In this document: piece after piece, positions 38,063-49,727 of the stretch | How positions within the stretch are numbered: the first letter of the stretch is position 1 | Layout of the letters: every line of letters starts with the position of its first letter | Assembly: GCA_021442155.1 (NCBI GenBank) | Contig: CM038221.1 | Coordinates: forward strand, 28,611,906-28,675,905 | Source of the DNA: Cymbidium sinense | Taxonomy: Eukaryota > Streptophyta > Magnoliopsida > Asparagales > Orchidaceae | DNA length: 64,000 bases | Reading direction: 5' to 3' | Notes under the pieces: generated by a model | The model's database searches: none | What the model saw: only the letters and a program-made list of their open reading frames with translations | What the model was told of the DNA's origin: nothing | Position numbers and translations under genes: made by a program

Positions 38063-38204
38063 CAGAGACAATATTCGTTAGAATTTATGAAGCTCGGATG
38101 GATATTCTTCGTGCTGTCATCATTGGACCAGCTGGAACTCCTTAGCATGATGGTCTCTTCTTTTTTGACATTTACTTTCCCCCAACGTTTCCCTTGGTAC
38201 CCCC
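38063..38204 (+). pseudogene. E2 exon 1 fragment with in-frame TAG
   Basis: Follows a CTTCATCCTAG acceptor. The frame encodes the first part of the UBC fold through FFFDIYFPPTFPLVPP. The TAG at 38,143-38,145 interrupts it. The donor is a GT at 38,205-38,206, with the phase off by one base. Confidence 0.8.
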
Positions 38205-38321
38205 GTTATGGTTTCATTGGCCATTCAATTTAGCATTTTAGCTAAGTGTTGAGCTTTCTCTACAAGATGATGGTTTTTCTTTTTTTTCTTGTTTTTTTTT
38301 AAATACTCAAATATTATGTAG

Positions 38322-38633
38322 ATGGTTCATTATCATTCTGGAGGACTTCGTCTGAATCCCAACTTATATGAATGTGGAAAAGTTTGCCTGAGCCTTCTTA
38401 ATACCTGGCCTGGCCAAGGATGTGAGACATGGAATTCGTCCAACTCGACTGTACTCCAGATTTTAGTCTCCATCCAAGCATTAGTTTTGAATGCCAAGCC
38501 TTACTTTAATGAACCAGGCTTTGCACCTGCGGTTAATACACCTCATGGAATGAAGGAATCTCTAGCTTACAATGAGAAAACTTTCATCTTGTCGTTTAAG
38601 ATGATGTTGTATTCTCTAAGGAACCCACCTAAG
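38322..38633 (+). pseudogene. E2 exon 2 with intact catalytic-cysteine motif
   Basis: 104 codons, open throughout, from HYHSGGLRLNPN through the catalytic segment to SLRNPPK. The acceptor is ATTATGTAG and the donor AAG/GT. It joins in frame to HFEDFVAEHF of the last exon (40,775), as in the family. Confidence 0.85.
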
Positions 38634-38645
38634 GTTCTTTACTAA

Positions 38646-38688
38646 GGAATGAAGGAATCTCTAACTTACAATGAGAAAACTTTCATCT
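38646..38688 (+). repeat. 43-bp copy of exon 2 sequence just inside the following intron
   Basis: 38,646-38,688 repeats 38,547-38,589 with one base difference (GCTTAC/ACTTAC). It lies 13 nt after the splice donor, so part of the coding exon was duplicated about 99 bp downstream into the intron. Confidence 0.9.
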
Positions 38689-39394
38689 GCGGCATTTACT
38701 AATTCTGTTTTACTAAGGAATTCATTCATTCTGTTTTTCTAATTACATCCCTGATTTCAATATTCCAATGACACAGAAAAGTATTGTAAAACCATCTTTA
38801 ATGAGAGAACTTTCCTAGAATCTAGTAAACAGTTAACTTCTTCTTTACCATAGTATTGTTTCCATTTACTAATTAATTGCCTAATAAAACTGAGGATTCT
38901 TATTTCTGTGGTGAAGCCATTTTTTCATTTTACTGGATACTAGTAACTAATTTACTCAAAATTATATAATGTAATGTGTTAATGTTATATCAATGCAGGT
39001 TGATAAGCAGCCTAAATTAACAATTAATAGATATGTATATGAGATTAGTATTTATACTGAAAAAACTAAAGAAAATATGAACTTTTGGCATAATGTGTAT
39101 GTTTGACATAAAGTGTGGATGGGCTTCTGCTAGGAAATACAGGCTGCTGCATGGTATTAGGCCTTTGGAAAGCACCGTAGGACATAATGTTCAACTTGCT
39201 ATCCTGTGTACTCCTTTATTAAATTTTTAAGTTGTTTACTGATACTCCTGAACATTAATTTAGACATTGTGTTTATATATTTAGAATAATCTTAATTACT
39301 TTAACTTTGACACCTCGTATCATATGATGAAAAGGAAATAATTATAAAATTCCTCTCCTCAGCCCTCACAATCCTCCTTTTTCGCCAAACATCC

Positions 39395-41553
39395 AACACC
39401 CCTTGAGCCTGCCAATGCCACCTGCTTCACACCTTACCTGAAAAGTTGGACAAAATGTTGTCATGACATTGCACAATATCAAACAAACAAACAAAAAGCC
39501 CGAATGAGACCAAGATACCATTGTAAATTGTATGATAACTTGTACAAACGAGCATAATTTATTGAGTCATCTCAACCTTTAACAATATTCCCTCCAGTTC
39601 TTGTCTGCAGAAAGAAACTGGACTGGAAATCCAGTCCTAGCTGCAGGATGCTCCAATATTCCTAAGCAATGAAGCATTCAAATGAAACCAATGGGTTATA
39701 ATGATAAAAATAGATTTCGAAAACAGAGACTTTGCTTGGGCTATCTTTTGGATTGAAGATTTGAGGTTTTCCATGCAAACTCTCAGCACTTCCTCCAAAA
39801 CTCTATATACTTGGCTGGGAAGACTGCAAGAACCAAATTAGCCCCCGTTTTTTGGAACCAGGGCTTCATTGACTCAGCACCTGCACCCTACCCTACTTTA
39901 ATAGGATAGTGGATTGAAATTGGTATTGGATAGAGAAGGCTAAGGATCTTAGTGAATCAACTTGGCAAAGAGTACTACTCTACTATTATTTCTTCTTCCC
40001 TTACCTCTCCTAAATTAGGGAATCCTCCCCAATTCTCTTGGAATTACTTAAATTTAAACTCTCAAAACAAAACCAAAAAAACCTTTCCTAGCATGTGACT
40101 TGATTATTTAGCGGCAAACACCTATTGACACCTAGGCCACCTAAGTACTAAACTATCCCTCAGAAAATAAGGAAAAAAAAATCTATTGACAATTTGTTAT
40201 CTATTAGTATATAAAATCTGAATTGCTTCTACTAAAGAAACATAGAGCCTAGAGGTTGCTGAAAATTTTTACTCACGTTCGGGATAGGTAATTATTCATA
40301 GGGGCTGGGATTTTGAAAAATCTCAAACCTAATTATAAAATTTTTACAAGAAGGCGATGTCTCTGTGCATTATTTTATCTCATGGTCAATCCACTTATAA
40401 AATTAACCATAAATCACAAAAAATTCAATGGAGCAAGGTGAAGATTTTGAGTCCATAATTAGTCCTGTTTTAAAATCCTTGAAAATGAATCACCGTCATT
40501 TAATTGTTTGAAATTTAAATATTTAGCACAGTGCAGTTTCTTCTCTCATGCCGCGGGACTAAATGTTTCTTGGTAGCATAACAAATCGCGACATTGCAAT
40601 TTCGTGTGCGAATTGTTATGCATGGAAGTCTTGATTTCTTGTAAACATTATGCATAGAACAGGTTTTCAAATCCTGTTTTAGCTTTGAGGAATTGAAGAA
40701 CTCATAAGCCTCTCTATGATTGCTCTCCCTATCTACTTAATTTTGATGATGGGGGTACTCAACCATATTTGCAGCATTTCGAGGACTTTGTCGCCGAACA
40801 TTTCCGCAGCAAAGGCCGCGCGATCCTTGTAGCCTGCAGAGCATACATTCGCGGCGCTCAGGTTGGGTGCGTCGTCGGAAATGGGGTGCAAGATGTCGAT
40901 GAAGGCAACACGAGCAGTTCATCGGAATTCAAGGAGAATCTCACGGCACTTTATGACCAACTGGTAATGGAGTTCGCCGCCAAGGGAGCTGATACTGATA
41001 AGCTCTGAACTCAGGATGTCATAAAGGTGGCTGCCATAGCAGCAGGCAATGGGAATCACTAAAGCTACTGTTGCAGGTGTGGAGATAACTTGAAGCAGGT
41101 GAGGAAATATGTTTTGGTAAGCCGAAGCAGTCGAGTTAATTAGTAGTTGGAGTGAACCTCTCTAGATTTGGGTCTGGTGATAATTAGAATGCAGGTGGGT
41201 TTCCTATGGTGGTTTTTACTCTTCTTTCTTGTCTTGGAAGTGGAAGTATACTTAATCTCATATATATATATCTTTCTTCAACAGTGGAAGTAGAGTTTTT
41301 AATTCTTTTAGTTTTCTGAGTATTCTCTTTTTCTCTCTCTCTCTTTTTAATTCTTCTCTTTTGAGTGTCTGTTATTATAATTCTCATATAATTCGCAGAT
41401 AATTTAGTAATCATTTGGGACCATTTTTATTGTAATTCTTTTTATATTCTATTTTATTTTATTTATATTTTAATTTATTTATATTTTAATTTAAAATAAA
41501 ACATGATTAATAGTGATGATTTCTTTTAAAAAAAGGAAAATTTACATACATAG
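39395..41553. repeat. Copy B of tandem duplication, block 3
   Basis: Matches 4,948-6,995. The intron part differs from copy A by many short indels (for example, extra words near 39,601-39,660 and 40,549-40,570). The 234-bp exon inside has none. It breaks off at about 41,553 in TTTACATACATA and joins sequence matching 13,512. Confidence 0.9.
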
Positions 41554-41555
41554 GA

Positions 41556-42140
41556 GTCAGCAGACAAAAAACAAACATGCAAGTCATATCAGATCTAATT
41601 AATGTAGAATCACTTGTTACACCAAACTCACATTATATATATATATTGAATTGAATGATTCAAATATAAAGGTTTTGTATTTTTTTTGCATGATTCTTTT
41701 TGTTTTTTTTTTAAATTTTAAAGAGAGTAGTAAGTGATAAATTATTAAATATTTGATTCAATTTCATGATCTTAAAGATAAATAATCTTTTTTAACTAAA
41801 TATTTGTTTGCATAAAACTTTAATTATCAACTCTAATACTTATAGTCTTCACTTTTCTAATTCATATATTCCCTTAAATTTAGGGGTTGTTTGGTTGGAA
41901 GAATTTGGAAACTAAATGCAGCAATTTTAACTTTTTTGGTATTTGACTTGAAGTAAAATAAATTTTCAAGGTAATGTAATATATTCAAAATATATTACAT
42001 AGATAATTTTTGGTGTATTTGGAATTTGCCCTATTTGGGCGAATTTCAAATATACCTACCAATATAAAGTGATGTGGCCATTTATTCTTTGTCGATTAAC
42101 ATATACCGCCGCCGCGCCACCACTACCATCACCCCGCCAC
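41556..42140. repeat. Copy B of tandem duplication, block 4, with truncated Tourist-like MITE
   Basis: Matches 13,512-14,130. The MITE left end GGGGTTGTTTGGTTGG is at about 41,884; its right half and terminal repeat are missing after about 42,140. Confidence 0.85.
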
Positions 42141-42143
42141 AAT

Positions 42144-42169
42144 GTAAATATTTGATTCAATTTCATGAT
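42144..42169 (+). repeat. 26-bp copy of upstream sequence at a rearrangement junction
   Basis: AAATATTTGATTCAATTTCATGATCT occurs at about 41,748-41,773 and again here, exactly where homology with copy A ends. Confidence 0.8.
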
Positions 42170-42985
42170 CTCTAGTTTTATTCTTATTTTAAGCAGTTCT
42201 TTTATTCTTACTATGGAGATGTAGTGGAGAATTCGAGAATATGCATACCTTTATTTCACCGTTAACACATGTGTTGCTTCTTTTATTCTTACTATGGTCT
42301 ATGGAGATGCAGTTCTTTTATTCTTACTATGGAGGTTATGTTCATCATGCATTTTTAGTGGTTTGGATGTTACCTGATCATATATTTGGACTGGCTTTAA
42401 TGCTATAATCTTTCTGCAACTATGGATGTGTTTCCTGTAGAATGCTGTGTATTATTTGAGAATTTGTGTTTCAAAGGAGAAATCATTCTATTATGCATAC
42501 TATGAGAATGAAGTAATTACAAACTTAGAATTTATTACAGCTATGGATGTAATGCTGTATGATTTCTACAGCTTTGGATGTTTCCTGTAGGATGTTCTTA
42601 ATTTTTTACTACTATGGCTGTAATGCTATATGTTGTATGCCGTAATGTTGTATCATGTATCTCAGTATTTGTATGGATATTCTATTTTTTACTATCTTAT
42701 GTATGTAATGTTGTATGTTGTATGGTATATCGAAATAATGGAAACATGGAATGTGTTATGTATAAGACCCCCTCATATTCTAGTTCATTTGCTCTTCGTT
42801 GAGTTGGCCTCTTTCTAATGTTGATCCTTCCTAACTCATATTTTCTTTTGTTATTTAGTAATGCGAATATACAAGTCATTCTAACATACTTCTGTCTTGA
42901 TATTGTTTCTAGAGAGGTAGGAAGAGAGTATCTTCGAGAGTATTTTATAAACCACATGGAGAGAGTACACCCTCTTTACAATGCA
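42165..42985. repeat. Short dispersed repeats 5' of the hAT transposase
   Basis: TTCTTTTATTCTTACTATGG occurs three times (42,197, 42,278 and 42,313). CTATGGATGT and TTTCCTGTAG words recur at 42,420-42,600. There is no hAT left terminus and no convincing BED zinc finger, although 42,900-43,000 has a weakly coding look (LREYFINHMERVHP). Confidence 0.6.
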
Positions 42986-43019
42986 TATATTATGGAAATT
43001 TCATAAATCAAAACTTCAC

Positions 43020-44700
43020 AACTTTTGAGGCATGTGAAGAATGTTAAAAAAATCAAGGCCAAGAATAAGCAGGTTGTTGAATTGGCAGACAGAAGGCAAA
43101 AAAAATTAAATTTTATGCCTTTTGATGTCAATTCTGAAACTGAGATTCCATTATTCCATGATCCCAAAAATTATGATCATCTTCAGATTATGGAGATACT
43201 TGCAAAGATGATTATTGTGCATGAGTATCTATTTATGATGGTTGAGCATATGTGGTTTAATATTCTTTTGAAGGTATTGAATCTCAATTACGAGAGGGTA
43301 TCTAGAAACACAATTAGAAGTGATTCCATGAAAGTTTATGAAAAGGAAAAAGAGAGATTGAAAATTTTTCTTAAGAGCATTCATAGAGTTTCTTTGACTT
43401 GATTGTTGGACATCAAATCAAATGGGCTACATGTGCTTAACAATTCACTTTATTAATGATTCTTGGCAGTTGCATAAGGAAATCATCAGCTTTATTGAGC
43501 TTGATCCTCCACACACGGGTACTTTTATTTGTGATGCTATATGTGATTGTTTGCTAGATTAGAATTTGCAGGACAAGGTATCTACTATCACACTGGATAA
43601 AGCTAATAATGATGTTCTGCAAATGTTTTAAAATTAATTTTCGTCAAGAGGAAGTTACATTTTCGGTCATTTCTTTAATATTAGATGTTGTGCTCACATC
43701 TTGAATATCTTGGTTCAAGATGGTTTGAAAGAGATGCAACAAATAACCTTAAAATAAGGGACGACAAAATACCTCAAAAGTCTCCTTATTGTTTACATAA
43801 GTTTGTTGAAGTGGTGAAAGCAGTTAGGGTCCCCACTTCAAAAGGATTATGTATTGATGTTCTACAAGGTGGAACTCCACTTACTTAATGCTTGAGTCTG
43901 CTTTTATTTACCGTAATGTGTTCATTCATTATGTTGATCGAGATTCTAACTATAAGTGGTTACCTTTTGAGATTGAATGACATAGTATGAAGCGATTAGA
44001 AGGTTTCTTTCTTTTCATAATGTGACAAAAATGATTTCGAGTTCTTCTTATCTACCAACTTTTTTCTTCCTACGTCATGCATGTTAAGAAAGCGCTTAAT
44101 TGAAGAGGCAATTCTTGATCAATTTGTCAAGCAAATGACCACCGCTATGAAAATTAAATTTGACAAATATTGGGAGAATGCAATCTACTCATGGTGGTCG
44201 CAGTGTTGATCCACCTCAAAATGAAATTCATTACTTTTACATTTCTAAAATATACTCTGAGGTAGAGTCCAAGATAAAGAGCGTTGAGGATGTTATTTGG
44301 GAGATATATAATCAATATTCAGATAATAGTGCTTCAAGCTCTTCAGCAGTTAGTGGATCATCACAAGCAATAGTTGATGTGCCCTTTTCATCAAACTTTG
44401 ACTGTATGTTAGGATTTGCTGATTTTGTTATTGCTTCGGGTTCTATTCAGCCATCAAAATTTGATTTGCAAACATATTTGGAGGAAGGAATATTTTTGAG
44501 CAATAATGATTCTTTTGATGTTCTTGAGTGGTGGAAGATGAATACTCTCAAGTATCCTATTTTGTCCAAGATGGCTAGGGATGTTTTAACAATTCCCTTC
44601 ACCACCGCTTGCATCCCAATCATTTAGTGCTTGGTGGTAGAGTTCTTGATGATTATAAGAGCTCTTTATCACCAAAAAATAGTCAATGCACTTGTATACA
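43020..44700 (+). pseudogene. hAT-superfamily (RICESLEEPER-like) transposase pseudogene
   Basis: Ordered pieces of a plant RICESLEEPER-type hAT transposase. EILAKMIIVHEYLFMMVEHMWF and NYERVSRNTIRSD are at 43,186-43,325, PPHTGTFICDAICDCLLD at about 43,506-43,558, and RCCAHILNILVQDGLKE at about 43,686-43,735. RWNSTY is at 43,867-43,884, one frame off from the preceding stretch. MKIKFDKYWENAIYSWW is at about 44,145. The C-terminal dimerisation block (LEWWKMNTLKYPILSKMA) is at about 44,520-44,575, followed by GGRVLDDYKSSLSPKNSQ after another shift. Stops are at about 43,401, 43,559 and 43,978. A functional enzyme would be about 650-700 residues. Domesticated relatives exist, but the breaks rule out function here. 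Confidence 0.92.
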
Positions 44701-44984
44701 GTTGGATTAGAGGCACCAACCCAACATTAAAGATCCTTTGGTACTTTTCTAACTAAATTTAGTCTATTTAATAAATCTGATAAACTTCATTCTATAATGA
44801 CATTATCTACTTTTATTTCAGCAAGAGTTAATGGAGGAGGAGAACTTTTATGTTAAACTACCGGAAAATATTTAGCTTTGGAGAAGGATACCATCATACC
44901 AAGCAGTTTTATTGTAGCAATTTTACAACAATCTGTTCTTTATTTAGGGTTCAATTTTTAATTGACAGCAACAATTTCATTACA

Positions 44985-45275
44985 GCTATTTGGTTCTATT
45001 TTACAGCAATTTTATTACAGCAACTTCGTTCTTTATTTAGGCTGGTGTGTTTGCTTCTATTTAACAACATTTGATGTTCCTTTTTGTTGCTATTTTACAG
45101 CAATTTTATTACAGCAGCTCGGTTCTTTATTTAGGCTGGTGTGTTTGCTTCTATTTAACAACATTTGATGTTCCTTTTTGTTGCTATTTTACAGTAATTT
45201 TATTACGTACTGATTCTTTTAGTGGTGTTTGCTTCTATTTAACATCATTTGCTGTTCTTTTTTTTGTTGCTATTT
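44985..45275. repeat. Tandem repeat, 94-bp unit, about three copies
   Basis: The units contain TTTAGGCTGGTGTGTTTGCT and TTACAGCAATTTTATTACAG. The first two are offset by 94 bp (45,041 and 45,135); the third is shortened by about 10 bp. Degenerate pieces (TTTTACAACA, TTTACAGCAATT) begin near 44,910. It lies just 3' of the hAT coding region. Confidence 0.85.
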
Positions 45276-45289
45276 CATAAAGATTTTGC

Positions 45290-46924
45290 TCTATTTAACA
45301 ATATTTTTTGCTGAAAATGAATGATTTGGCTGCATTGCACCTGCTGCGGTTAAAGTAGTAGATATTGGTGTTTGGTGTTAAATTGGTATATTCTGTATAG
45401 TGAGTGATACATTTAAGTTCTTTAAGCATTTGAGAGAATTCTCTTACATCTTCGGGGATAAATTGCGGGGATTCGCCCATCTAAGCATCTTTTACTCAAG
45501 ATTTTGACCGATTTGGTTAAATTTACATACGTTATACTGCTCCATTGTTGAATTTTCGATAACTTGGAAACAATCGCCGCAATTGTGATTAAATCTGTTC
45601 GACCGATTTCCATATTCTTTGACAAAGAGACGTTTTTTGTTACTTTTAGCACTGGAATGGAACGTAAGCATGGAATGGAACAAAGACTGGCCGGGTTGTC
45701 TTTGTTTTGGTTCTTTGTTTGTCGGTTGGTTTTGTTCTTGTGCATTACACATTTCCTGATCACTATATTTAGAGATGATTTTGGAAGATTTTGCATCCTT
45801 ATTGGGCTATGATAAGATTTGTTGATGCTACACTTGGTCAATTTGGAACAGATGCTATACTATTGATGTATAAGATCACTTGTGATATTACACATTAATG
45901 GACTATGATGAAAAACTAAATAGATGTATGAGATGCAACTTAACTTGATATTTGGCTGTATGTATTTTCCAAACATTTAATTTAATTTCTTATGATTATA
46001 TTTTGTCAATTTTCTGAATGTCTATCATTTATTCAATGATATTTAGCTTAATAGTTTGGATTTTTTGGAACAGATGCTACACTTATTTTTTTTTTTTTTT
46101 TGTGATTTCATTGTCATTTTTTTGTGATTTCATTTTGTCAATTTGGAACATATGCTATACTTATTTTCATTTTTTTTTATAGATCCTAGTCTTATTAATA
46201 TTAATCTTTCATTTTATCATTTTTTTGAATGTCTAATATTTACACAACCACCAAGCTATTGACGGCATCAATGATTATTTATTTTAGCTTCTGAGCCCAC
46301 TCATAATATTTATTTTATAATTTTTTGCTAGTTTTGTTTACATGAAGTAGATTGAAGATTCAAGAGATTATTTGAGGATATGAAAGTTTCAAGACTATAA
46401 ATCTTGAACATTAAAGTCAAAGCAATTGATTTGATTAGAAATTGATATTTAGAAATTATAATTTCATTATTTTCTTAGTTTTTTATTTTTTGAAATTGTA
46501 AGTTGTATATGATCATGTAAATTTTAGGTTGAATTCATTTTAGAAAGTCGTAAATCAGAATTTGTAAATTTATATATATATGATCTTGTAAATTTTGTTA
46601 GCCTATAAATTAGTATTTGAAGTTTGTTCAATTTGTAAAAAAAATGATTTTGAATCTCGATTGAAAATCATTTAATTTAATAAAATAAATTTTGATTGTA
46701 TATAATTTTGATTTTGAATCTCTGAATGAATCTTTAATTTTAGTTTTTTTGTGTAACAAAGCTTTTTTTAAGTGCAAATAATAATTTTGATTGTATATAA
46801 TTACTTTGTATAATTATATATTTTTAGTTTTAATTCTTGTCAATAGTATTTCAGTAGATAAGATTTTAATAATTATTTTAAATTAAAATAAAAAAATAAA
46901 AATTATTAAAATATAAAATCGAAA
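45290..46924. other. AT-rich 3' interior of the hAT element
   Basis: No confident gene. Open frames on both strands at 45,422-45,841 match nothing I know. T-runs lie at about 46,087-46,103 and 46,165. The phrase TTTGGAACA(G/T)ATGCTA recurs at about 45,842, 46,067 and 46,142. Confidence 0.5.
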
Positions 46925-47072
46925 TTTCGAAATGAACACGAGCCTAAAACGAACACGAATATTTTTCGATCCAAACACGCAATACTATAAACGAAGCTAT
47001 TTCGAACACGAGTTACCAACAAAAAAAAACGAAATGAATAACAAGCTCGCAAGTCGCTCATTTACACCCCTA
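46925..47072 (+). mobile_element. Right terminus of a hAT element
   Basis: The subterminal region is rich in ACGAA, GAACACGA and TTTCGA words, and the end reads CTCGCAAGTCGCTCATTTACACCCCTA. In reverse this begins TAGGGGTGTAAATGAGC, the same terminus as the two MITEs at 10,327 and 15,783. The adjoining octamer TTCACAAG (47,073-47,080) was not found next to any left end, so the left terminus is lost or diverged. Confidence 0.7.
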
Positions 47073-48328
47073 TTCACAAGCTTCTGCTTGAGTCACGCAT
47101 AACCGCCATCTATACTACGTATAACCCTGCCTAAATTGATACCCTGACCGTGGACATTGTATTAACTTAGGCATGATATTAATAAAGAGAGTTTCATTTA
47201 ATTAATTGATTTTTCGTTGCTAGGGAGGTGCGGATATTCTACAATTCCAGCTTGACGTTCACGGAGCTAAATAAAGGGAGATCAGCCATGCTCTCTTAGC
47301 CATACACAAGGAGGGAAGCTTCTAAAGAATTATAAAAATATGGGGAAAAACCTTGAGGACTCTAGAAGGTTCCACCATATTCTAGAAGGTGCTGGAGGAG
47401 GAAGGCTTCAAGAGAACTCTAGAATAGTGTGGAATACTCTGTAACCCTCAGATATGTAGGAGTGGTGTGGAATGATTTAGAACCATGTATATATTATTGT
47501 ATTCTAGAACATTCTTTTCAGATTGTTCCTGGGATGGGGAGGACTATAAATAGGGATCTTCGCCAAACACCACGCCCAAGATCCAAATGCGGCCGGAATT
47601 ATCCGAACTTCAAGGCCTACTACCGCAGTTCAACCGCTTCGACCACCATCGTGACAAGGTTGTAGACCAAAAGATCGATGTTCAGCCATCCGCTGGTTTG
47701 CCGCCGACCACCGATGTCGCCAGAGACAATCCAGAACTACTTTCGCCATTGCCGGATTACAATAGATGCAGACATTGCTCCAATCGCCGAGGGATGCACT
47801 TGTTGATCCCGACGCCATCGTGGGCCACAGTTCACGAGGCCGTCGTAACCCAATGGACATCCGCAACCTCATTGTCATCCGGAGTTGGAGATGGCCTACG
47901 CTCCAACCGGAGATGAGATCAGACCTCTCCGAATCGGCGAGAAATAAAAGACGATATAAGAACCTACAATCAAGGCTTCAAGGCTTTGTGGTAGGTGCCC
48001 GGAATAGTCAATGTAGCAAGATATCGTTGACATGGAGACACTTACTGTCATCCAAAAGATCAAGGACAAGATCAAGATGATCAAACCGAAGTTGTGCGAA
48101 GCCAATTTCAAGATTTAAAGTTTAAATAGCCGTAAGTCAAATTTTGTAACAAATATGTAGCTGTTTTTAGTAGTCATCAATATAAATAGTTTTCGGGACT
48201 CGCAGCAGAGTATTAATTATTGACTTTGGGAGGTTTATTAATAAATGTATGAGGCCAAAGCTGGGACTGGGCTATTAGTATTAACTATTAGAGGTTATTG
48301 ACTAAGATCAACTTAGATAGGTTCTACT
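47073..48328 (+). mobile_element. LTR-promoter-like segment, probably a retroelement fragment
   Basis: 47,340-47,552 has a promoter layout with heat-shock-element motifs and a TATA box. Downstream, 47,575-48,110 is GC-richer and coding-like on both strands, but no protein family is recognised. 48,110-48,328 is AT-rich. Ends and target duplications could not be placed, so the element type is inferred. It sits between the hAT right end and block 5 of copy B and is absent from copy A. Confidence 0.4.
47359..47552 (+). promoter_or_regulatory. Promoter with heat-shock elements and TATA box
   Basis: A perfect three-module heat-shock element, aTTCtaGAAcaTTCt, is at 47,501-47,515, 30 bp before TATAAATA (47,545-47,552). 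Further motifs upstream are AGAAGGTTCC at 47,364-47,373, ATTCTAGAAG at 47,379-47,388, and looser TTC/GAA pairs at 47,401-47,425. The nTTCnnGAAnnTTCn pattern is the HSF binding consensus. Confidence 0.6.
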
Positions 48329-48558
48329 GTAGTTTTTTTTTACATAATAAAATGAGAAATATTTTTGAATATGCTGAATGACATGATCCACTGATCGGGG
48401 GCTTCGCTTTTATCATGACAACCAACATTCGAGCACGCTAATAGTAGTTTCCCTCAAGACTTATTATTCTAAAAATAAAAAGGAAGATTTACATACATAC
48501 CACACAATTCTTATGCATTTACATATCTAACACTTAAAAGTTAATACTTTTTTATGCT
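48329..48558. repeat. Copy B of tandem duplication, block 5
   Basis: Matches 18,050-18,294 and ends with ATGCT (48,554-48,558), the left target duplication of the 5.7 kb LTR element. Confidence 0.9.
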
Positions 48559-49417
48559 TGATATGACACTTAAAATACTACTAGTTGAAGCACGAATCTT
48601 GATGCTAAAAGCAAGCTGATCCGAAGTTGAAACTGGTCGAGATCAAACACTTAAAATATCATTAGAAATTTTAGGACATCAGTTAAATTCCTAAAGCTTT
48701 CAAATATGGAGTGTTTATAGTCAAATCGAGCGTCTCGACGAACCGGACCTAACAAGCCCAAGATTTTATAATTCCGACTTCATTTGAGCATTCAAATACA
48801 CAAAATACATCATATAATCAAAGAAATCATCATGAGCCGTCCGATGGAGAGGAGTGGTTTGGATTTTGCATGTATTTATAGAGACGCCACTCCTCCAATC
48901 TATAAATAGCCCCCCATTCCTCATATGAGGAGAGGCCAAGCAATAGAGAGGAGAGAGCTCTAAAGCTTGAAAATCCTCCAAGTGCACCACTGACGAGTAG
49001 TCAACCACCGCCGACCGCCGCCACGATCCTTGCCGCGTTAATCTCCGGTCCACCATCATGATGACCTTCATCGCGGGTCGTTCTCATTGCTTCATCATCT
49101 CGCTACCACTAGCAATGCTACAACCGAACGCGTGACTATATAAATGTTGTTGTCTGATTTTGGGATTCTCATTGTCAGTAGTTCTCATATACAATTATGT
49201 AATCCTGTTATCGGGAAAACTTGTACTCCAAAACAAATATATAGTGTAAGCTTTTTACTGGGCTAGGCCCCGTGGTTTTTTTCCCTCTTTTCGAGATTTT
49301 TCACGTTAAAATTTCTGGAGTTCTCTTGTTCACTCATTAAATATCTGTGTGTGCTGGATTTCACAACAAGGCTAAGGCGGAAACTTTTACTCTACCACAA
49401 CGGTTTTATAGCACGCA
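48559..49417 (+). mobile_element. 5' LTR of the 5.7 kb element
   Basis: TGATATGACACTTAAAATAC to TTTTATAGCACGCA; the last three bases (ACA) of the family end are missing. TATAAATA is at 48,901-48,908, with a short GC-rich tract at about 49,000-49,130. The downstream words TATGCCTGTGGGAACTG do not match a tRNA primer site that I recognise. Confidence 0.9.
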
Positions 49418-49727
49418 TATGCCTGTGGGAACTGATTCCATTATTTCATCTTGTATGATGACCAAGTTTCCCAACAAGATCAAAACCACCATCGAGGTGG
49501 AGCATTTCAAGCTTTTAAAGAGCGCAAGAGAAGAATGAAGATTCATCAAACTTCGTTCCTTCAGATTTTGTCGAAAACTGGGGGGCAACTCTTAATCTCA
49601 AAAGATTATCCAAATCAATATTCTGGATATCTAATTGATTATCAGTGAGAGAAGCAAGTCAGCAATACCAATGAAAAAGACCAAGGTTAAGGAGCAACTT
49701 TGGCTACAACCACAAACGAATGTTTTG

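Larger units (their letters stand above)
38063..41008 (+). pseudogene. Truncated UBC23/25-type ubiquitin-conjugating E2 gene (copy B), three exons
   Basis: Three exons of a large plant E2 (UBC23-26/PHO2 class) read in order. Exon 1, 38,063-38,204, carries ETIFVRIYEARMDILRAVII. Exon 2, 38,322-38,633, carries the UBC core LRLNPNLYECGKVCLSLLNTW; its second Cys, in GKVCLSLL, is the family's ubiquitin-accepting residue. Exon 3, 40,775-41,008, is the C-terminal tail ending TGA. Acceptors are TAG, TAG and GCAG, and the exon 2 donor is AAG/GTTCTT. A TAG at 38,143-38,145 stands where the family has Tyr (GTP-Y-HDG). Joining exons 1 and 2 is one base out of frame, so a base was probably lost at the exon 1 donor. 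The long N-terminal part of such enzymes is absent. It is a dead 3' fragment, although its catalytic-core exon is itself open. Confidence 0.9.

Noticed and set aside
42614..42818. Short hydrophobic frames (Val/Tyr/Cys-rich)
   Set aside because: They come from TGTATGTAATGTTGTATG-type repeats in AT-rich DNA upstream of the hAT pseudogene.
45422..45841. Opposed open frames of about 80-140 codons in the hAT 3' region
   Set aside because: No known motifs; opposing frames in the same DNA and an ordinary composition suggest chance.
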